Of a stretch of 64,000 bases of DNA, positions 8,001 to 16,692 are shown in pieces. The notes beneath the pieces are model-generated. The model searched no databases, was not told where the DNA came from, and saw nothing but the letters and a program-made list of their open reading frames with translations. Every line of letters begins with the position of its first letter. Within the stretch, counting starts at the first letter, position 1. A program made the translations under genes and the position numbers. Location of the stretch: positions 620,001 to 684,000 of the forward strand of contig NZ_BDCM01000013.1 of the NCBI RefSeq assembly GCF_001613505.1, in the 5' to 3' direction. The DNA is from Nocardia mikamii NBRC 108933. Lineage in GTDB: Bacteria; Actinomycetota; Actinomycetes; Mycobacteriales; Mycobacteriaceae.

Positions 8001-8762
8001 TCAGGCGTTCTCGCGCGCGAAGCTGCGAGCGCCGACCACCATCAGCAGGACGGCGACCGCCACCGTCAGACCGGTACCCAGATAGACCTCGGTGACCCCG
8101 AAATCACCGCGGAACAGTGCCCGCGCGGCCTCGACGGTGTGCTGGAACGGATTGACGTCGGCGATGATCCGCAGCCAGTGCGGCGCCAGGCTCATCGGCA
8201 GCAGAATGCCCGACAGCAGCATCAGGGGCACCGAGACACTGTTCAGCACCGATGCCAGCGTGTCCTCCGAACGCGCCCACAGTGCCAGCGCATAGGAGCC
8301 CGAGGCCAGCCCGGCCGCCATCACCGAAATCAGCAGTACCGAGGCGATCAGACCGAAAACGTTGGGGCGCAACGAGAACGCCGCCATCGCGACCGCGACC
8401 AGGACCAGTGCCTGCACGATCAGCACGACCATGTCCTTGAGCACCCGGCCCACCAGCAGTGCGCCCCGGTTGGCCGGGGTGACGCGCTGGCGTTCGATCA
8501 CGCCGGCCCGCAGTTCCTGCACCATCGCGAACCCCGCGAACATGGAGCCGAACAGCCCGACCTGAATCACCAATGCCGGCGTCAGCACCTTCCAGGGATC
8601 GGTGTCGGCACCCAGCGCGGGTGCGATCGCCTTCACCAGCGGACCGAACAGCACCAGGTACAACACCGGCTGACTCAATCCGATGATCACCCACACCGGA
8701 TTGCGCAGCTGGGTGCGCAGTTGCGACCAGAACACCAGCCCGGTCTCCCGCAGAAAACTCAT
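8001..8762 (-). CDS. ABC-2 type transporter permease (DrrB-like)
   Basis: A 253-residue membrane protein with an N-terminal amphipathic stretch, six predicted hydrophobic segments and the ABC-2 signature region (SVPLMLLSGILLPMSLAP...NPFQHTVEAARAL). ATG 8762 overlaps the stop of the ATPase gene (ATGA). It pairs with the DrrA-like ATPase to form an exporter for hydrophobic compounds, by analogy with the daunorubicin exporter DrrAB. The substrate cannot be told from sequence. The upstream PadR regulator suggests induction by a small aromatic or drug-like ligand. Confidence 0.9.
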   Translation of the reverse strand: MSFLRETGLVFWSQLRTQLRNPVWVIIGLSQPVLYLVLFGPLVKAIAPALGADTDPWKVLTPALVIQVGLFGSMFAGFAMVQELRAGVIERQRVTPANRGALLVGRVLKDMVVLIVQALVLVAVAMAAFSLRPNVFGLIASVLLISVMAAGLASGSYALALWARSEDTLASVLNSVSVPLMLLSGILLPMSLAPHWLRIIADVNPFQHTVEAARALFRGDFGVTEVYLGTGLTVAVAVLLMVVGARSFARENA

Positions 8763-9748
8763 CGTCCCTCCCGCAGCGAACGCCCGGTGACGGTGAGGAA
8801 GACGTCGTCGAGGCTCGGTCGTTTCACGGTCAGCGCACCGGGCACGATGCCGTGCTCGTCCAGTGCGCGCAGCAGCGGCACGACGGCGGCATCGCCGCGC
8901 GCCACCGTCAGATGCACCAGTCCGTCGGCACGCAGTTTGGAGCGCAACTCCAGCACCGAATCGGCGATCTCGATCGCGAGATCGGCTTGCGCCTCGGCGA
9001 TGTCGAGGCTGATCACATCGCCGGAGATCCGCTGTTTCAGCTCGTCCGGGGTACCGGAGGCGACGATGCCGCCGTGATCCATGACCAGGATCCGGTCGCA
9101 CAGCGCGTCGGCTTCCTCCAGATAATGCGTGGTGAGCACGATCGTCGTGCCCTCGGACCGCAACCGCCGCACGTGGTCCCAGAGGTTCGCGCGGCTCTGC
9201 GGGTCCAGTCCGGTGGTCGGTTCGTCCAGGTAGACCAGCCGCGGCCGATGTACCAGGCCGAGTGCGATATCGACGCGGCGGCGCTGCCCGCCGGACAGTT
9301 CGCGGCAGCGGCGACGGCCGAGTCCGTCCAATTCCAGCGTCCGCAGCAGATGTTCGGCGCTCTGCGTGGCCTGCGCCTTGCTCAGCCCGAAAAGCCTTGC
9401 CTGCAGGACCAATTGGTCGATCACCAACTCCTCGTCGTTGGTCATACCGCCCTGGGCGACGTACCCGATGCGGGCGCGCACCTCACGCGGGGCTCGGCGC
9501 AGATCGGCGTCGGCGATCTGCGCCTGGCCCGCGGTCGGCGCGAGCAGCGTCGCGATCATCCGCAGGGTGGTGGTCTTACCGGCGCCGTTGGGACCCAGCA
9601 GTCCCACGATCTCGCCCTCGCGGACCTCGAAGTCCAAGCCGTTCACGGCCTGCACCGGTCCTGATTTCGTCGTGAACGTCCGTGCCAGCCCCCGCAGTCG
9701 GATCGCCGAGGTGCGGGTGCGGTCACGAACGGTAGCCGTCGTTTCCAT
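8759..9748 (-). CDS. Drug-export ABC transporter ATPase (DrrA-like)
   Basis: A 329-residue ATPase with Walker A GPNGAGKTT, Q-loop (YVAQGG), signature LSGGQRRR, Walker B LVYLDEPTTGLD and switch His (TTHYLEEA). The C-terminal DUF4162-like extension is characteristic of DrrA-type exporters. ATG 9748 is chosen because a promoter with 17-base spacing ends seven bases before it, so the message may be leaderless. The partner permease overlaps its stop. A 47-base gap containing a palindrome separates it from the padR gene upstream. Confidence 0.92.
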   Translation of the reverse strand: METTATVRDRTRTSAIRLRGLARTFTTKSGPVQAVNGLDFEVREGEIVGLLGPNGAGKTTTLRMIATLLAPTAGQAQIADADLRRAPREVRARIGYVAQGGMTNDEELVIDQLVLQARLFGLSKAQATQSAEHLLRTLELDGLGRRRCRELSGGQRRRVDIALGLVHRPRLVYLDEPTTGLDPQSRANLWDHVRRLRSEGTTIVLTTHYLEEADALCDRILVMDHGGIVASGTPDELKQRISGDVISLDIAEAQADLAIEIADSVLELRSKLRADGLVHLTVARGDAAVVPLLRALDEHGIVPGALTVKRPSLDDVFLTVTGRSLREGR

Positions 9749-9755
9749 ACCGCTC

Positions 9756-9784
9756 ACGGTAGGAACGACGACCCAAATAGTCAA
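9756..9784 (-). promoter_or_regulatory. Candidate promoter for the drrAB-like genes
   Basis: On the minus strand, TTGACT (9784-9779) and TACCGT (9761-9756) are 17 bases apart. Transcription starting about seven bases beyond the -10 would begin within a few bases of ATG 9748. A leaderless mRNA is therefore likely, a common situation in actinobacteria. Confidence 0.5.
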
Positions 9785-9795
9785 GCTTTACTATT
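9776..9795. promoter_or_regulatory. Likely PadR operator
   Basis: A 20-bp near-perfect palindrome, AATAGT-CAAGCTTT-ACTATT, with nine of ten base pairs symmetric. The outer half-sites are separated by eight bases, as in PadR-type operators. It overlaps the -35 of the drrAB-like promoter and the last codon region of padR, so binding would repress exporter transcription without blocking padR. Confidence 0.6.
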
Positions 9796-10436
9796 CAGTC
9801 TTGATCAATTGCGGCTCCGGCGTCCTGTTGCGGATGGTCGAAGAGGGTGTACGGTGCCGCGGACCAGACGTCGAGTTCGCCGTTCTCGATGCGCCGCAGG
9901 GTTTTTCGCGACCACTCCAGGTCCGCACGGGTGTGGGCGGCGGCCAGCGCGATCGCGTCGGCCACGTGATACGGCTCGGTTTCGGTCGGATCGCCGCTGC
10001 CGGACAGGATCCGCCGCTCCTCCCGCTCGAAGTAGCCCAGATCGGCCTCGAACTTCAGAATGCGGCTGCGCAACGCCGCGATCACATCGCCGCGCGGCGC
10101 GAACGGGAACAACGCCACCGCCGCGTGATACGGATGTTTCGGCTGCTCGGCCGACCACAAACCCTCCCGGATCAGATCGGCGAGCACCTTCTCCCCCTCG
10201 GACGTCAGCCGATACGAGGTCCGTTCCGGTCGCGCGCCGTCCTGGCCGACGCCCTCGACGGTGATGAGTCCGTCGCGTTGCAGAGTGTTCAGCGCACCGT
10301 AGACCGAGCCGGGTTTGACGTTGGCCCATTCGTCGGCATGCCAGGACAGCAGCTCACGCCGCACGTCGTAGCCGTGCACGGGTTGCAGCAGCCGCACCAG
10401 GGCCAGCACTAGCAGTCGAGTCGTCGGAACAGCCAT
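9795..10436 (-). CDS. PadR-family transcriptional regulator
   Basis: 213 residues: an N-terminal winged helix (MAVPTTRLLVLALVRLLQPVHGYDVRREL..., GSVYGALNTLQRDGLI) and a long Vir/AphA-like C-terminal helical domain used for dimerisation. ATG 10436 begins directly at the winged helix. It precedes an ABC exporter in the same orientation, and a palindrome lies between the two. PadR proteins typically repress adjacent exporter genes and release on binding a toxic ligand. Confidence 0.9.
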   Translation of the reverse strand: MAVPTTRLLVLALVRLLQPVHGYDVRRELLSWHADEWANVKPGSVYGALNTLQRDGLITVEGVGQDGARPERTSYRLTSEGEKVLADLIREGLWSAEQPKHPYHAAVALFPFAPRGDVIAALRSRILKFEADLGYFEREERRILSGSGDPTETEPYHVADAIALAAAHTRADLEWSRKTLRRIENGELDVWSAAPYTLFDHPQQDAGAAIDQD

Positions 10437-10486
10437 AGGAAAATTCTGCCCCCGCCGCCCGGCGGCCGCCGCCGCGCCCCGGCCGA

Positions 10487-11749
10487 TCACAACGGGTTGT
10501 TCGGATCCCGTTCCGGCAGTGGGCGTTCGGTGATCACCGGGCGGCCCAGCGGGTTGCGGACCCGGCGCTTGGCGGCCTGGTAGACCTGAATCGTCTCCGC
10601 CGCCACCACATCCCAGGCGAAATCGGCGGTCAGCCGATCGTGGGCCGCGTAGGCGCGCTGCTGCGCCGCGATCGGATCGTCGAGGACGGCCGTCACCGCC
10701 TCGACCAGTCCGGTCACGTCCGCCGGTTCGAACGAGGCCCCGGTGACGCCGTCGATCACCAGCTCACCGAGGCCGCCCGCGGTGGAGGTCACCAGCGGCG
10801 TTCCGGCCGCCGCGGCCTCCAGGGCGACGATGCCGAACGGCTCGTAGCGACTGGGCAGCACGATCGCGTCGGCGCCGTGCAGCCAGCCCAGCAGTTCCGC
10901 GTGGTCCAGGCGGCCGGCGAAATTCACCGCGCGGGCCACCCGATGGACTCGCGCGCGCTCGCGCAACCATTCGAACTGCGTGCCCACACCCGCGATGGTC
11001 AGCGTGGCGCCCGGATGCGCGCGCCGGATCCGCGGCAGCGCGGCGATGGCGTCCTGGACGCCCTTCTCGTATTCGAGCCGGCCCACATACAGCAGTCGCG
11101 GCGGACCCGACCGCGGCGCCCGATCGCGAAACGTCCACGCCCCCACGTCGATTCCGTTGCGGATCACCGTCACCGGCACCAGTTCGGGACCGTAGAGCTT
11201 CTCCACCTCGTCCTGCATCGAGGCCGAACAGGTGATGAGAGCGTCGGATTCGCGAGCCAGCCACCATTCGACCGAATGGACCTGCTTGTTGACGCGGCCC
11301 GAGACCCAGCCGCTGTGCCGGCCCGCCTCGGTGGCGTGGATGGTGGAGACGAGCGGCACGTCGTAGTACTCGGCCAGGGCGATGGCCGAATGCGCGACCA
11401 GCCAGTCGTGGGCGTGCACCACATCCGGCGTCCAGCCCTCGGCGATACCCGGTTTGCTCAGTGCGATACCGGCGCGGACCATCGCGTGCCCCATGGCCAA
11501 CGTCCAGGCGAGCATATCCTCGCCGAAGTCGAAGGCGGGCGGATCCTCGGCGACCGCGACCACCAGCACCCGTTCCTCGATGAAGGTGTGGGTGGGATGC
11601 GTCGTGGCATCGGTGCCCATCGGCCGGCGCGCGAGAACGACGACCTCGTGACCGGCGGCCGCCAGTTCGACGGCCAGATGATGGACGTGCCGGCCGAGCC
11701 CACCGACAACTACCGGTGGGTACTCCCACGACACCATCAAGATCTTCAT
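10487..11749 (-). CDS. GT4 alpha-1,4-glucosyltransferase of MGLP/glycogen synthesis (Rv3032-like)
   Basis: 420 residues with two Rossmann domains: N-terminal MKILMVSWEYPPVVVGGLGRH (glycogen-synthase-like KxGG variant) and C-terminal LLYVGRLEYEKG with the EX7E region (PSRYEPFGIVALEAAAAG). Length and order match the mycobacterial Rv3032 enzyme, which elongates alpha-1,4-glucan for methylglucose lipopolysaccharide and capsular glucan. ATG 11749 is supported by AGAAGGA upstream and overlaps the GH57 stop (ATGA). It is the last gene of the methyltransferase-GH57-GT4 operon. Confidence 0.9.
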   Translation of the reverse strand: MKILMVSWEYPPVVVGGLGRHVHHLAVELAAAGHEVVVLARRPMGTDATTHPTHTFIEERVLVVAVAEDPPAFDFGEDMLAWTLAMGHAMVRAGIALSKPGIAEGWTPDVVHAHDWLVAHSAIALAEYYDVPLVSTIHATEAGRHSGWVSGRVNKQVHSVEWWLARESDALITCSASMQDEVEKLYGPELVPVTVIRNGIDVGAWTFRDRAPRSGPPRLLYVGRLEYEKGVQDAIAALPRIRRAHPGATLTIAGVGTQFEWLRERARVHRVARAVNFAGRLDHAELLGWLHGADAIVLPSRYEPFGIVALEAAAAGTPLVTSTAGGLGELVIDGVTGASFEPADVTGLVEAVTAVLDDPIAAQQRAYAAHDRLTADFAWDVVAAETIQVYQAAKRRVRNPLGRPVITERPLPERDPNNPL

Positions 11750-13317
11750 GCCGGTCCTTCTGTTGCTCCCGCCGAGCCGTGACCGACTGCGGGGATGTCC
11801 GTACCGCGTGCGTCGAGTCGTCGCGCGTCGAGAGCGGGGAAGAATCCGTCGGCCGCGTACCATCCTGCCGCCAACTGCCGTGCTTTGGCGAGTTGGCCCG
11901 CGGTGACGGCCGCGGCGATCTCGCGGACGGCGTGCGCGTGCTGATGCGCGCGATCGCGGGCGTATCCGGCCGCGGAGTCCTTGCTGACCATGAACGCCCA
12001 GTCGCTGGACACGGCCAGAATCGCCTCGCGCAGCAGCTGATCGGCGACCGGATCACGCAGACCGTCGGACTGCGCGGCCATCTTGTCCAGCGTGTCCAGG
12101 GCCGCGCGCACGATCTCGGCATTGAGGTCGACCAGGTCGCGGACCTGATCGCCGGCCCACACCCGCCAGTCCTTCCCCGACCCCCACGACGAGTCGGCCA
12201 GCTCGACCGGTGCGCCGACGAATCCGTCCGCCCGGGCATCGGCCAGGGTGCCGACGGTGACGCCTGCCTCGGGCAGGGCGCGCAACACCTGTTCCAGCCA
12301 CTGCGGACCCTCGTGCCACCAGTGGCCGAACAGTTCGGTGTCGAAGGCCGCGACCACCAGCGCCGGCCGGCCGATCCGCTCGGATTCGGTGATCAGCCGC
12401 TCGCGCACGGTCGCCACGAAATCGGCGACATCGCGTTCGATCGCCGCCGCGGCGGCCGCGGGATCATAGGGCGCCTTGTCCGGACCGGCGACCTGCTTGC
12501 CGGTGACGCGGGCCGGTTTGAGACCGGTCTCGTGGTCGTAGTGGTGGAAGTCGCGGTAGTGAGCCTGGCCCGGGTAGCCCGATTTCGGCGACCACACCCG
12601 ATAGCTGACCTGCAGATCCCGCCCGAACGCGACCACATCGCTGTCCCACACGGGCCGGCCCAGGGTGGTGTCGCCGCGCAGCGCCGGACCGTCGACCATG
12701 AAATGCGTCACACCCGCCGCGGCATAGCCCTGTTCCATCCCCGGGGTGAAGCCACATTCGGGCGCCCAGATCCCCGCCGGGGTGCGCCCCCAGCGATGCC
12801 GTGCATCGGCCAGACCTTCGCGCAACTGGAAGTCGCGCAGGCGTGCATCCAGCAGTGGCTGGAACGGATGCGCGAGCGGACCGCCCAGCAGTTCGATCGC
12901 CTCGGCCTCGATCAGCTCCCGCCACACCGGCGAACCGCCGTGCCGCCACCGCTGTTCGAAATCGGCGAGCGCCTCGGCGGCCAGTGCATGTTCGTAGCCG
13001 CCCAGTTCGCGCTTGCCGGCCATCGACGCCTCGTCGGCACGCATCTGCCAGTTTCCCAGCCAGTGGTGCATGGCCGCCAGCGCGTGCGGGTCGTCGAGCT
13101 GCGCGGCCAGCACCGGCGTGATGCCGAAGCTGAGCAGATGCGAACGTCCTTCCGCGGCAAGGGTTCTCAATACCCGGGCGACGGGCAGATAGGACGCCGC
13201 CCACGATTGATACAGCCATTCCTCACCCACGGGCCAGCGTCCGTGATGCAACAGCCAGGGCAGATGGGAATGCAGGACCAGGCTGAACCGGCCCGGCACC
13301 GCCCGCGAATCGCTCAC
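11746..13317 (-). CDS. GH57 family glucan branching enzyme or glucanotransferase (Rv3031-like)
   Basis: 523 residues. GH57 motifs are visible: HSHLPW (region 1), GIWAPECGF with the nucleophile Glu (region 3) and FDTELFGHWW with the acid/base Asp (region 4). The size equals that of the mycobacterial homologue. GTG 13317 overlaps the methyltransferase stop (GTGA), and its own stop overlaps the GT4 start. Family members branch or rearrange alpha-1,4-glucans. In this context the substrate is probably the MGLP precursor, with branching the best guess for the reaction. Confidence 0.9.
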   Translation of the reverse strand: MSDSRAVPGRFSLVLHSHLPWLLHHGRWPVGEEWLYQSWAASYLPVARVLRTLAAEGRSHLLSFGITPVLAAQLDDPHALAAMHHWLGNWQMRADEASMAGKRELGGYEHALAAEALADFEQRWRHGGSPVWRELIEAEAIELLGGPLAHPFQPLLDARLRDFQLREGLADARHRWGRTPAGIWAPECGFTPGMEQGYAAAGVTHFMVDGPALRGDTTLGRPVWDSDVVAFGRDLQVSYRVWSPKSGYPGQAHYRDFHHYDHETGLKPARVTGKQVAGPDKAPYDPAAAAAAIERDVADFVATVRERLITESERIGRPALVVAAFDTELFGHWWHEGPQWLEQVLRALPEAGVTVGTLADARADGFVGAPVELADSSWGSGKDWRVWAGDQVRDLVDLNAEIVRAALDTLDKMAAQSDGLRDPVADQLLREAILAVSSDWAFMVSKDSAAGYARDRAHQHAHAVREIAAAVTAGQLAKARQLAAGWYAADGFFPALDARRLDARGTDIPAVGHGSAGATEGPA

Positions 13318-14129
13318 GGCTTCACCGCGACGGCGACCAGATCGAGGCTGGCATCGATATCCGGATCCCACGCCGGGACGACCGACCCGGGTGCGGGGCG
13401 CAATTCGAAATCGCCGGTGCGCACACCGGCCACCGCCGCGGTGAGTTCGGCGGGCCAGGGTTCACCGGCCAGCGCCCGTTCGATCTGCGCGTCGATGAAC
13501 GAGCCGCCCCACTGTTCGTCGAGGGCGACCAGCGCCGGGCCGTGATGGACACCGGCCATCACGTCGACGCGGAATCCGGCCTGCTCCAGCAGTTCCGCCA
13601 GTTCGGCGGCGTTCAGTTCGCGAGTGTGAAAGGGGTTCAACGGCGTATCGCGACCGGGCGAGAAGGTGATCCGGTTCGGCGTGCTGATCAGCAACTGCCC
13701 GCCGGGACGCAACACCCGCAGGCATTCACGCAGGAATTGCCCCTGATCCCAGAGATGTTCGATGACCTGGAAGTTCACCACCACGTCTACCGAGGCGTCG
13801 TCGAGCGGCAGGTCGGCGAGATTGCCCTGGATCATCTCGACCCGGGGGTAGGCCGCACGCACGTGTTCCACCGCGCTGGTGTCGTAGTCCAGCCCGATCA
13901 CCCGGGTGGCGACGTCGGCGATCATGTTCGCGCCGTAGCCCTCGCCGGAACCCGCCTCCAGAACCGTTGCCCCGCCGCAGCGTTCGAGCAGGCGCGCGTA
14001 GACGATCTCGTGTCGGCGGAACCAGTAGTTCTCCTCCGCGATACCCGGCACGGTCCGTTCGCCGGTCAGTGGCAGCGACTCCACCCCGGCAGACTCCCCG
14101 CTCACCGGGGAGACGACAGCCTCACTCAT
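13314..14129 (-). CDS. SAM-dependent methyltransferase of the MGLP cluster (Rv3030-like)
   Basis: 271 residues with the class I SAM fold: VLEAGSGEGYGANMIA (motif I), GLDYDTSAV (motif II), VDVVVNFQVIEHL (motif IV) and RVLRPGGQLLISTPNR. ATG 14129 is used; an upstream in-frame ATG at 14192 would cross the regulatory palindrome. It is the first gene of an overlapping three-gene operon with GH57 and GT4. It may methylate sugar hydroxyls of methylglucose lipopolysaccharide; that specificity is inferred from context. Confidence 0.85.
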   Translation of the reverse strand: MSEAVVSPVSGESAGVESLPLTGERTVPGIAEENYWFRRHEIVYARLLERCGGATVLEAGSGEGYGANMIADVATRVIGLDYDTSAVEHVRAAYPRVEMIQGNLADLPLDDASVDVVVNFQVIEHLWDQGQFLRECLRVLRPGGQLLISTPNRITFSPGRDTPLNPFHTRELNAAELAELLEQAGFRVDVMAGVHHGPALVALDEQWGGSFIDAQIERALAGEPWPAELTAAVAGVRTGDFELRPAPGSVVPAWDPDIDASLDLVAVAVKP

Positions 14130-14196
14130 TGGGACGAGGTTAGCGGTTGCCTGTATCACACCGGCGCCCGGACCGGCCATGGAGAACATCACACCC

Positions 14197-14218
14197 TAAG
14201 TTACCCGTGAGTAACTTA
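14197..14218. promoter_or_regulatory. Perfect palindrome between the MGLP operon and etfBA
   Basis: TAAGTTAC at 14197-14204 and GTAACTTA at 14211-14218 form an eight-base inverted repeat with a six-base spacer. It lies 68 bases before the methyltransferase start and 122 before etfB. The size and symmetry fit a TetR-type dimer operator. No regulator gene is adjacent, so the protein would act from elsewhere. Confidence 0.55.
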
Positions 14219-14339
14219 ATGTAGGGTAATCTCCCGGACGGAGCTTTAGATGTGACGGAGCTTTTCACGTGGACGTACGGCCACCCGATCGTGCGACCCC
14301 ACCTCACGTGCCACCAGAACAGGAGGTCGACGAAGACCA

Positions 14340-15125
14340 ATGCCGAACATCGTCGTACTGATCAAGCAGGTTCCCGACACCTGGTCCGAGCGCAAGCTCA
14401 GCGATGGTGACTACACCCTCGACCGGGAGGCCGCCGACGCGATCCTGGACGAGATCAACGAGCGTGCCGTCGAAGAGGCTCTGCTGATCAAGGAAGCCCA
14501 GGGCGGCGAGGTCACCGTGCTCGCCATGGGTCCCGAGCGTGCCACCGAGGCCATCCGCAAGGCGCTGTCCATGGGTGCCGACAAGGCCATCCACGTCAAG
14601 GACGAGGCCATCCACGGTTCCGACGCCGTGCAGACCGCGTGGGTGCTCGCCGGTGCGCTGGGCCAGATCGAAGGCATCGAGCTCGTCATCGCCGGTAACG
14701 AGGCCACCGACGGCCGCGCCGGCGCCGTGCCGGCCATCATCGCCGAGTACCTGGGCATCCCGCAGCTCACCCACCTGCGCAAGCTGACCGTCGACGGCGA
14801 CAAGATCTCCGGCGAGCGCGAGACCGACGAGGGCGTGTTCAAACTCGAGGCGAACCTGCCCGCCATCGTCTCGGTCACCGAGAAGATCAACGAACCCCGC
14901 TTCCCCTCCTTCAAGGGCATCATGGCCGCGAAGAAGAAGGAAGTGCAGACGTTCACCCTGGCCGACCTGGGCATCGACCCGTCGACCGTCGGCGTGGGCA
15001 ATGCGGGAACGGGTGTCACCGCTGTTACTCCCAAGCCGCCGCGCACCGCGGGCGAGAAGGTCGTCGACGAGGGCGAGGGCGGCAACCAGGTCGCGCAGTA
15101 CCTCATCGGCCAGAAGATCATCTGA
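14340..15125 (+). CDS. etfB: Electron transfer flavoprotein beta subunit
   Basis: 261 residues starting MPNIVVLIKQVPDTWSERKL, the hallmark of EtfB/FixA, with the nucleotide-binding core GNEATDGRAGAVP and a C-terminal arm that wraps the alpha subunit. ATG 14340 follows an AGGAGG. With EtfA it carries electrons from acyl-CoA dehydrogenases (fatty acid and sterol catabolism) to the membrane EtfD/quinone system. Codon use is markedly biased toward C-ending codons, a sign of high expression. Confidence 0.96.
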   Translation: MPNIVVLIKQVPDTWSERKLSDGDYTLDREAADAILDEINERAVEEALLIKEAQGGEVTVLAMGPERATEAIRKALSMGADKAIHVKDEAIHGSDAVQTAWVLAGALGQIEGIELVIAGNEATDGRAGAVPAIIAEYLGIPQLTHLRKLTVDGDKISGERETDEGVFKLEANLPAIVSVTEKINEPRFPSFKGIMAAKKKEVQTFTLADLGIDPSTVGVGNAGTGVTAVTPKPPRTAGEKVVDEGEGGNQVAQYLIGQKII

Positions 15126-15166
15126 GCCCACCGAGCGCAATCACCACAGACTTCAGGAGAACCAAC

Positions 15167-16126
15167 ATGGCAGAAGTACTCGTGCTCGTCGAGCACGCCG
15201 AAGGGGCCCCCAAGAAGGTCACCACCGAACTCCTCACCGCCGCCCGCACGCTGGGCACCCCGGCCGCGGTCGTGCTGGGTGCGCCCGGCACCGCCGACAA
15301 GCTGGCCGACGCGCTGACCTCGGCCGGTGCCGAGAAGATCTACGTCGCCGAGTCCGACGACGTCGAGGGCTTCCTGGTCACCCCGAAGGTCGACGTGCTG
15401 GCCGGTCTGGTCGAGTCGGCGTCGCCGGCCGCCGTCCTGGTCGCCGCCTCCGCCGAGGGCAAGGAGGTGTCGGGTCGCCTGGCCGCCCGCATCGGCTCGG
15501 GCCTGCTGGTGGACGTCATCGACGTCAAGGACGACGGCACCGCCGTGCACTCCATCTTCGGTGGCGCGTTCACCGTGGACGCCAAGGCCACCGGCGACGT
15601 GCCGGTGATCTCGGTGCGCCCGGGCGCGATCGAGGCGGCCCCGCAGGCCGGCGCCGGCGAGAAGGTCACCGTCGAGGTTCCGGCTCAGGAAGAGGGCGTC
15701 ACCAAGGTGACCTCCCGCGAGCCCGTCGTCGGTGGCGACCGTCCGGAACTCACCGAGGCCACCATCGTGGTCTCCGGTGGCCGCGGCGTCGGCAGCGAGG
15801 ACAACTTCCACAAGGTCGTCGAGCCGCTGGCCGACGCGCTGGGTGCCGCGGTCGGCGCCTCGCGTGCCGCCGTCGACTCGGGCTACTACCCGGGCCAGTT
15901 CCAGGTCGGCCAGACCGGTAAGACCGTGTCGCCGCAGCTGTATGTGGCCCTGGGCATCTCGGGCGCGATCCAGCACCGCGCCGGCATGCAGACCTCGAAG
16001 ACCATCGTCGCCGTCAACAAGGACGAAGAAGCGCCGATCTTCGAGATCAGCGACTACGGCATCGTGGGCGACCTGTTCAACGTCGCGCCGCAGCTGACCG
16101 AGGCGGTCAAGACCCACAAGGGCTGA
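15167..16126 (+). CDS. etfA: Electron transfer flavoprotein alpha subunit
   Basis: 319 residues. The N-terminus AEVLVLVEHAEGAPKK and the C-terminal FAD-binding module (VVSGGRGVGSEDNF, SRAAVDSGYYPGQFQVGQTGKTV, LYVALGISGAIQHRAGM) are typical EtfA. It is separated from etfB by 41 bases containing AGGAGA and forms a two-gene operon. The subunit binds FAD and contacts the dehydrogenases. A strong terminator follows. Confidence 0.96.
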   Translation: MAEVLVLVEHAEGAPKKVTTELLTAARTLGTPAAVVLGAPGTADKLADALTSAGAEKIYVAESDDVEGFLVTPKVDVLAGLVESASPAAVLVAASAEGKEVSGRLAARIGSGLLVDVIDVKDDGTAVHSIFGGAFTVDAKATGDVPVISVRPGAIEAAPQAGAGEKVTVEVPAQEEGVTKVTSREPVVGGDRPELTEATIVVSGGRGVGSEDNFHKVVEPLADALGAAVGASRAAVDSGYYPGQFQVGQTGKTVSPQLYVALGISGAIQHRAGMQTSKTIVAVNKDEEAPIFEISDYGIVGDLFNVAPQLTEAVKTHKG

Positions 16127-16146
16127 TCGAGACCCCTGCAGGGAGT

Positions 16147-16192
16147 ACGGCTCGCCGAATCGGTACCTCGCGGTATCGGTTCGGCGAGCCGT
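16147..16192. terminator. Bidirectional terminator after etfBA
   Basis: A 21-pair stem, with two G-T wobbles, is closed by a four-base loop: ACGGCTCGCCGAA at 16147-16159 pairs with TTCGGCGAGCCGT at 16180-16192, and the inner part also pairs. It lies between the convergent etfA and DUF1707 genes. Confidence 0.75.
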
Positions 16193-16207
16193 CTGCGTTC
16201 GCGCGGT

Positions 16208-16615
16208 TCAGTCCAGCGGACGCGGCGCCTGGTTCCTGCCGACGGTGATGCCGATGACGGTCGGTATGCACAGCGCGAGCCCCCACGGCACCTCGACCCA
16301 GAACGGCCAGAAGTAGCCGGCGCCGGTGGCCAGCCAGATCACGACGCACAGGATGTTGACGAAGACCCAAGGGGTCCACATGATCAGCACCCAGGGCGGC
16401 ACCCGCCCGGCGCGGGCGGCGTCCGGCCGCTCCCGTACCGCCGGCAGATCCGACAGGATCGGCGACAACTCCCCGTAGGTGCGCGCGGCATAGACCTGCT
16501 GGACCCGGTCGTCGAATTCGGCGAGATTCAATCGCCCCTCGTCCATCGCCGAGCGCAATCGCTCGACGATCTTCTCCCGGTCCGCGTCCGAGGCCCGCAC
16601 GTGCTCGTTTCCCAC
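16208..16615 (-). CDS. DUF1707 domain membrane protein
   Basis: 135 residues. The N-terminal DUF1707/SHOCT-like helical module (MGNEHVRASDADREKIVERLRSA..., GRLNLAEFDDRVQQVYAARTYGEL) is followed by two hydrophobic segments (VLIMWTPWVFVNILCVVIWLA and FWPFWVEVPWGLALCIPTVIG). The family is widespread in actinobacteria and has no firm function. It stands alone, divergent from the phosphotransferase gene and convergent with etfA. Confidence 0.85.
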   Translation of the reverse strand: MGNEHVRASDADREKIVERLRSAMDEGRLNLAEFDDRVQQVYAARTYGELSPILSDLPAVRERPDAARAGRVPPWVLIMWTPWVFVNILCVVIWLATGAGYFWPFWVEVPWGLALCIPTVIGITVGRNQAPRPLD

Positions 16616-16692
16616 GGGCCAAGCCTAGAGGCGACCCTCGCCACGCGCCGGGGAACATCACCCGGAACCCCTACGGGCAGGCGGTAATCCGC

